The notes beneath the pieces are model-generated. The model worked only from the letters and a program-made list of their open reading frames with translations, had not been told where the DNA came from and searched no databases. 64,000 nucleotides of DNA. It comes from Vesta saturnalis (Eukaryota > Arthropoda > Insecta > Coleoptera > Lampyridae). Within the stretch, counting starts at the first letter, position 1. Every line of letters begins with the position of its first letter. Below, in pieces: positions 58,141-64,000 of the stretch. Made by a program: the position numbers and the translations under genes. The stretch spans positions 1,617,501-1,681,500 of the forward strand of contig JARFJB010000408.1 of assembly GCA_036346205.1 (NCBI GenBank), given 5' to 3'.

Positions 58141-58855
58141 ATGAATTTTCGAAGAAAACTGCCTTTGGTGAAAATTGTACATGGGTTTGTGAAAGAAGAA
58201 CGAAAATATAAAGGTCGTGTTTGGTCTGCAGGTGAGTGACAATAATAATCATAAATAAGTCACATCCAAATTTACGGTCAAATCAGTAAACCTTCCCCAT
58301 GGAATTGATTAAATCGCTTAAATTTAAAAGACACTACTAGTTTCAATGTTAAATCCACATCAGTAACTAGTACTTGTAGAGTAACTAGAAACTTAAACGA
58401 ATTAATAAATTCCATGGGGAAGGTTTAGAGATTTTACCCAAATTCCATTCAATGTTTACTCAACCACATTGCTAGTTCAAATATGTACATCTACTTATTA
58501 CTGAAATCTAATTAAAATGTCTGTATGTTCAGGAGATTCAATGGTTCCACATAATCGTGCTGCTGGCGTCACAGGTCAACATACTTTGCGTGTACTGCAA
58601 ACGGGAGAAATGGCACAACACATAATAGCAACTTCCTTAGAAGGAGTTCACGATAACATTTTGTGTAGCTTACCCAACAAGGATACCATGATTTTTGCAA
58701 CCGCAAAAAATTTGAATATTTTGACGCGAAGTGGTAAGTGGTATGCAGATGGTACATACCGAACTTATAGAAGTATGTGCAATAGCCCTAATACTGAAGA
58801 AGTAATGACCCCGCAAATGTTCAAATTTCCACCGTACTGTTCAATACAGAGCTGA
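58141..58855 (+). pseudogene. MULE-type transposase remnant with FLYWCH-like start
   Basis: 58,141-58,239 encodes RKLPLVKIVHGFVKEERKYK and GRVW, which resembles the beginning of a FLYWCH finger. After the hairpin element (58,264-58,452), the frame 58,517-58,855 reads TLRVLQTGEMAQHI, TMIFATAKNLNIL and GKWYADGTYRTY. WYADGT matches the first catalytic Asp block of insect MULE transposases associated with FLYWCH domains. The remaining catalytic domain is missing. The divergent inverted repeats on both sides would suit the long termini of MULEs. Confidence 0.55.
58264..58452. mobile_element. Hairpin MITE-like element
   Basis: Inner arms are perfect for 20 bp, TAAACCTTCCCCATGGAATT (58,287-58,306 and inverted at 58,408-58,427), and continue inward with few mismatches for about 19 bp more and outward to about 58,264 and 58,452 with more mismatches. 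No coding capacity. It lies between the FLYWCH-like and MULE-like segments. Confidence 0.75.
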
Positions 58856-59075
58856 AATCCTTCACGCGTGAAAGTGAAAACAAGTAGTTTTTGAAATACC
58901 AAAAATAATAAAAAACAATAACCGCTTTAAATACTGCTTTGCGTCAAAATAATGTTAGCTCCATTAAAATTTTTCGTGTTTGATTAACGAACGGTTGATT
59001 TCAAAATGCCGTTAACAAAGGAAATAGCATTCGATACGCTTACTGTATGTTATGGATGCATGAAGAATTCAACTG

Positions 59076-59706
59076 TTGTTGCAAAGTTTATGTTGCGCGG
59101 TATCCAAAGGAATCTTATTAATATCGTTTAATAACAAAAGATTTTATTTTAAATTTAGGATGTACCCCTACCATGTATTTCTTCATCAGGCAATAACACC
59201 CTTCGATCTTGATAGAAGGCTTGATTATTGCCATTGGTTGTCAAACATGGTAGATCTAAATTCTGCTCATATCAAATTTACTATGGACGGGCGAGGCTAC
59301 TTTTAACAGCGACAGGCACGTGAATTTGTATAACATGCATTACTGGTCGCAGACCAATCCTCATTGGATGAGAAAGGTGCAACATCAATTCAGGTGGAGA
59401 GTAAACGTTTGGTGCGGTATATTGGAAGGAAGGATCATTGGGCCATTTATATTTAATAAAAACTGATAGATGAAATATACAACAATTTTCTGACCAACCA
59501 ATAGCCAGTTATTTTAGAAAACGTGCCATTAGAAACACGCCAAAGCGTGTTTTTTCAGCATGATGGGTGTCTAGCTCATTTTTCGGTGAATGTCCGTCAA
59601 TTAGACCGCTCTTTTGTCTAAATGTGGGAGATTGCACCTCTATTTTGAGCAGGAAGGCGACAATTTCTACATTTGGGGCGTCATTAGTTCTTCAGTACTA
59701 GGACTG
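59076..59706 (+). pseudogene. Mariner-type transposase fragment (C-terminal part)
   Basis: Plus strand in shifting frames: MYPYHVFLHQAITPFDLDRR, LDYCHWLSNMV, then NLYNMHYWSQTNPHWMRKV, HQFRWRVNVWCGILEGRIIG and PFIF, and FFQHDGCLAHFSVNVRQLD with the second catalytic Asp. The first Asp block is damaged (KFTMDGRGYF) and the third is lost after 59,640. It is the same broad type as 12,636-13,012. No inverted ends found. Confidence 0.75.
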
Positions 59707-60200
59707 TTGCACACCATTCTTGTAAATTCCTGATGCGACATAATAATTAAAAAAATAAATTTTATTATCCGTCCTAAATTAAACATACGCCTTTTAGCGG
59801 ATGTTCAGCATACTAGGCTTTGTTCGTATTGTTTCAATTGTTTAATAATTAATCATTTTTAATAACTAAAGACAGCTAAACGTGTTCTCTGTTACTTGTA
59901 AAGCGTATTGTTACATTTACTTTTATACATATATTTGTAAAGAAGGAAGATATCGACTTGCGGTTTTAACCATACTCTATATTTTTTTGCGCTCTTTTTC
60001 GTGAATTAAAAATAATTATACCTCACAATTAAAATTTTCGAAAAAATTACAACAAATTACGGCTTTGTCACAAAACGCCATCTACCGACTAGAAAAAAAA
60101 ACTAAACCGACAATGTTAATATTTAATTAAAAGCACCCAAGAAGCCTTTCTCAAACGAGACTCTGTTTATAAATATCGGTTGAGTTAAAAATAAGTTACC
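59707..60200. other. AT-rich spacer
   Basis: Nothing recognised besides short A and T runs. Confidence 0.5.
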
Positions 60201-60367
60201 GTATTTTTTTCAAGTGAACATGTACCTCTATCTCTCCCCATATTTAACAAGATGGATAAAAATGCTAAAATAAGAAAGTGTTTCTAAGCTTATGTAGTTT
60301 AGAATAAAACTACTCTGGACATATCCTGATGATACCGATTTAAGATAAAAAGGCGATTTTCTAATTT
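60201..60367 (-). repeat. Right arm of a divergent long inverted repeat
   Basis: Reverse complement of 57,430-57,565. Shared blocks on the plus strand: CAAGTGAAC, AAGCTTATGTAGTTTA, CCGATTTAAGA and ATTTTCTAATTTA at the outer end. The flanks of the two arms (ACACGTACAC and CTAATATGCAT) show no clear target duplication. Confidence 0.65.
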
Positions 60368-61095
60368 ACTAATATGCATGGTATTAAGGCACATATTGTA
60401 CTTAAATGAAATGAAATTCTACATACACCCTTTAAACCCGAAGAAGTGAAAATGAATGCTCATCAAAAGTTACAAAACTCTATTAATGTTTTAAAAATTG
60501 TTTAGCAAAGAAATAAACAATGAATTCAGAGTAAACTTTTACATTTACTTAAAAATTGTGTTGTTATTTAAAAACATATCAAGCTTAAAAGCTTCCTTCT
60601 TAGACAATGTTTAATGAAAAATTTACATAATTCTATTAAAATTTCCATTTTCTCGTCATATTTTCACATTTAACTTGAAAGTGCTAATAATGTTAATAGA
60701 TTATTCTCTTTTAACTAAAATTTATCAGTAAGACGTCCATCTTTATTCATGAATAGTAGCTAACTTAAATTGATTTAAGGTGAAAATAGAAAAATTGTCA
60801 GCTACTAATAATAAATAAACTTCCCAATACATTATGGATTTTTAGTTACACAACTAATACACATTCAATTTGAAAATATATTTCAATTCTATTATTTTCC
60901 AAAATGGCTGGACGTGCACGACATCAAACAATGATTATTTTTACTCTCGTGACTACAGGACTCTATCTCTATCTTCAAGATATACAATTTTTTTGGCAAA
61001 TTGTTAATTTGAATTATAATTTTGTTAATCAGTGATTGACGAAGTCACTAGCTGTACCAGTATTAAGGTTTATTTCGCTGGAGAGTATTGTTTAA
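60368..61095. other. AT-rich spacer
   Basis: No gene or structured repeat recognised. Confidence 0.5.
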
Positions 61096-61110
61096 TACTA
61101 TTATATTCTT

Positions 61111-61142
61111 GATGTTTCGTCCTTAATTTAGGGCTTCTTCAG
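61111..61142 (-). ncRNA. Hammerhead-like motif, isolated PLE tail
   Basis: Minus strand: CTGAAGA, one extra A, stem GCCCT with AGGAC (one mismatch), then GAAAC followed by ATC. Layout is the same as at 3,569-3,603. No PLE coding DNA is next to it. It may mark a very short 5'-truncated PLE copy. Confidence 0.35.
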
Positions 61143-61411
61143 AAGATAACTCTAGGATATAATAATAAAGGATGACACGCAAAATCGTGAAGCGTTCCAC
61201 ATTTTTTATGTTCTGGGGACCTGACCCCATTAAAAAAGGTGAAGTCAAGGTGTAATGCGAACCGTGCCGAGGAATGAATGGCCATACGAGACATGATCTT
61301 GAACGGTGCCCTCTGGATACCTGGCGACCTCCAGTTGTAATGTGGCCTTCTGCTGTTAAGGGCGCACTAGCAGTAGCGACTTTTATTTCGTCCCATACTC
61401 GTGGAAATAGT

Positions 61412-62527
61412 ATGAATAATTCCGTTAAAAGAACCTCAGAGTTGCCAGTCTCTCAGAAAACTGGCAATACGAGTCTAGAAAAGGAGGCATCACCCCGGTT
61501 CTTGACCCTAAAAAGAGTTGGTAGGGACTTCAATAACGTAAGTCCTTTCCAAATAAATAAAGTACTGTTTGGTCTAGTTGGAGAAGTTCGAAGTATAAAG
61601 AAAATCAGGGATGGAATTCTTTTGATAGAAACGGTATCAGCTGCTCAGTCTAGAAAACTACTTCAATCGAAACGATTTGGCTCATTTGATATAGATGTAG
61701 AAGCGCATAGAACGTTAAATACATCAAGAGGGATAATCTACTGCAGAGACCTTCTAAATTGTACTCTTGAGGAAATAGCCACAGAATTACAATCACAAGG
61801 TGTAACAGAGGTTAGGAGGATCAAAACGAAAATACACGGCGAAATGAGAGATTCTCCAAACCACGTGTTAACGTTCTCAAAGCCTAAACTCCCGGAAAAG
61901 ATCAAAGTTGTGTTTTACTCGTTATCTGTACGTCCCTATATCCCATCTCCCCTGAGATGCTTTAGGTGTCAAAGATTTGGACATACGTCAGCAAGATGTG
62001 AAAGTGATCAAGTATGCGTATGTGGTAAACCATTACACGAAGGAAAATCTTGCGAAAAACCTATTACATGTGTGAACTGTGGAGGTAATCACCACGCACG
62101 ATTGTGGGAATGTCCAATTTTTCAAAAGGAGGTTAACATACAATAAATAAAAACGCTGGAGAAACTATCGTATCCAGAAGCTAGGAGAATGGTAGAAATT
62201 TCTACTCCTGTGCAAACCAAAAGTTACTCAAGGGCAGTGTCTACACCTCCAACAGTTGACACAGAGGCCATAATAAAAGGTCTCGTTCCATCGCTAGTAT
62301 CAGTATTAAAAGCTGTCTTTGTACAGAAACCAATGTTACAACAGATGGAAATACAAATTGAACCACCTGATCCGTTAGGCGATAAAAGAAAAAGAGATGA
62401 TAGTGAAGAACCTCTCGTATCAGATGATGGAACGGTATTATCTACCTCCTCAGCAAGACCATTTGCCGGGGAGACAACAAAGAAGGGAAGAGGGTGGCAA
62501 AAGGGGAGACCTAGAAAGGTATCCTGT
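61412..62527 (+). pseudogene. LINE 2 ORF1, Gag-like protein with three CCHC-type knuckles
   Basis: The frame is open from 61,274, but I prefer the ATG at 61,412 (MNNSVKRTSELP) because the codons before it look like leader sequence. A central region resembling an RNA-binding fold (FQINKVLFGLVGEVRSIKKI, GIIYCRDLLNCTLEEIATEL) leads to knuckles CFRCQRFGHTSARC, CVCGKPLHEGKSC and CVNCGGNHHARLWEC. TAA at 62,144-62,146 interrupts the frame, which continues through a Ser/Lys-rich C-terminal part to TAG at 62,528. Binds element RNA by analogy. Only one nonsense change is visible. Confidence 0.8.
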
Positions 62528-62746
62528 TAGCAGTGATATTTATCTGTGATATTTTCAATATACTTGTTTGTGACGTCTTTAGTAATCGACTGTGATATTT
62601 TACAATTACCATACTAGTTTTCTAGTATTTTATAACTTTTTGTATTGTGATTGTTTTAATTTTATTTATTACTCGATATATTATATTTACCTATTTATTT
62701 ATTACTTAATTTATAAAACGCACAAAACTTGTTACACACTCTATAA

Positions 62747-64000
62747 ATGGCTAATATTCTCCAATGGAATTGCAATGGCTGTGTATCTCATTATTGTGAC
62801 TTAAAGTTACTGTTAGCGTACTATGATCCGATGTGCGTTTGTCTACAAGAGACACATTTTAGACCCGACCAAATTTACTCACTACGACACTATAATATTG
62901 TGCGTAAAGATTCCGAAGTAAATGTGAGGGCCAAAGGAGGTGTAGCATTAATAATTAAACAAGGAATAGAGTACAAAGAAATCTGTCTAAATAGTACGCT
63001 TCAATGCGTAGCCATATATCTTTTAGTTTCGAGTCCAGTAACCATCTGTAATATTTACCTACCGGATGGAAACTGGAGCAAAACTGATATAGAAGAAATC
63101 ATACAGAAATTGCCTACACCTTTTATACCCCTGGGAGACTTTAATGCACATAACCCGATGTGGGGATCTAGCAAATGTGATGCAAGAGGTAGAATATTGG
63201 AGAGTCTCTTACAACGCCAAGATATAACGCTACTAAATTCTGGGACAGCAACATATTTCAACTCTAGATCTAGAGATTTCTCAGCATAGATCTTACTATG
63301 TCATCACTTTCCAATACTATTATCGTACTTTCAGCAGAACAGCCATGTGTCACGCCCTCAACACTGGATACTTCAAAAAGCAAGATGGGATGTGTTTAAG
63401 GACTCCGTGACTACCCCAGTCATAGGGGAAGACATCTCAGAAAGTCTAAATTCATTTGTAAACTGCATTCTGCATGCTGCTGACAAAGCAATACCACGCA
63501 GCAGAGGAACCCCCATCAAGCGGTTAGTACCTTGGTGGAATGCACAAGTATGTGAAGCCGTACGAAACAAAAAGAGAGCATTCAATTTATTTAGAAAGAC
63601 ACGAAAACTTGAAGATCTAATTGCTTTTAAAAAAGCCAGAGAAAATGCTCGCCGTGAAATTCTAAGTAGCAAGCGTTCCTCCTGGAATCTATATGTGTCG
63701 TCGATTAGTAGAAACACAACTGCTTCTGACATTTGGCAAAAGATGAGGGCGGTATACGGACGACGAAACGCTCCTCCTTTGTCGCACATTCGTTTACCTA
63801 ATGGAACTATCGTAGATGATCCGGAAACAATTGCAGAACACCTGGCGATATATTTCCAAAAGACAAGTAGCTCAAATAATTACGACCTTTTATTTTATAC
63901 CACTAAAAATGTATTAGAGATTCCTTTAGACTGTTCCACGTCAAAAAATATGGTTTACAACCTTCCCTTTACGTTATCAGAGCTTAATGAATCTCTCAAA
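62747..64000 (+). pseudogene. LINE 2 ORF2, endonuclease and start of the RT region
   Basis: From the ATG at 62,747: ILQWNCNG (catalytic Asn), CLQETHF (Glu), GGVALIIKQGI, PLGDFNAHNPMWGS (Asp/Asn), ARGRILESLL. A TAG at 63,287-63,289 follows SRDFSA. In the next frame IDLTMSS can be read, then the original frame resumes with HHFPILL, the remains of the SDH block, so a small deletion and a shift lie here. From 63,329 the frame is open to the end of the window: QHWILQKARWDVF, WWNAQVCEAVRNKKRA, FKKARENARREI and IWQKMRAVYG, the usual linker before the RT. The RT itself is outside. Confidence 0.82.

Larger units (their letters stand above)
61190..64000 (+). mobile_element. Second non-LTR retrotransposon (LINE 2), runs off the window
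   Basis: A Gag-like ORF1 (61,412-62,527) and an ORF2 with endonuclease (62,747 onward) lie in order on the plus strand, with a 220-bp spacer. Each ORF has one in-frame stop, and in both cases reading continues in the same frame. The 5' limit is uncertain and the RT core would follow beyond 64,000. Motif style fits the I/jockey group. Confidence 0.8.

Noticed and set aside
63373..63789. Minus-strand ORF of 138 codons
   Set aside because: Antisense to the open LINE 2 ORF2 frame that runs to the window end.

Overview
The window looks like repeat-rich nuclear DNA of an arthropod, most likely an insect. It is AT-rich, has no operons, and is filled with mutated copies of element types common in insect genomes: Tc1/mariner, pogo, piggyBac, MULE, Penelope-like and non-LTR elements. 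I found no host gene, rRNA gene, CRISPR array or convincing tRNA gene. The species cannot be named from the sequence.

Layout. 1-20,250 is a transposon graveyard: a 0.4-kb dispersed repeat; a Penelope-like element (PLE, minus strand) whose tail is split by a nearly intact DD41D mariner with 31-bp inverted ends; a jockey-type LINE (about 6.57-10.75 kb); a mariner fragment; two copies of a tRNA-derived SINE; and the left end of a pogo-like element. 20,251-38,890 is one continuous mass of 4/8-bp tandem repeats, introduced by two copies of a 130-bp hairpin-containing segment and closed by AT dinucleotide runs. 38,890-50,575 holds nested transposons: a DDE_Tnp_4/SWIM-type element split by a foreign 0.9-kb piece, the right part of a pogo-like element split by a TTAA-flanked piggyBac, a second PLE and a second piggyBac. 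51,145-56,100 is a second tandem tract, almost free of C on the plus strand. 56,100-64,000 holds a MULE/FLYWCH remnant between divergent inverted repeats, a small hairpin MITE, another mariner remnant, and the 5' two thirds of a second LINE that runs off the end.

Most coding segments are dead (stops, frameshifts, lost catalytic residues). The relationships between elements are well preserved, and they give an insertion order: SINE into pogo, piggyBac into pogo, mariner into PLE.

Most worth a second look: the phase-preserving drift of repeat units across 18 kb; the hairpin lead-in of that array; a SINE copy with an inverted core between perfect 48-bp arms; hammerhead-ribozyme-like motifs at PLE tails; a tRNA-like sequence read in frame at the end of a PLE ORF; and a mariner that one nonsense codon separates from an open transposase frame. 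All reading was by eye. Homology names come from recognised motifs, not database searches.
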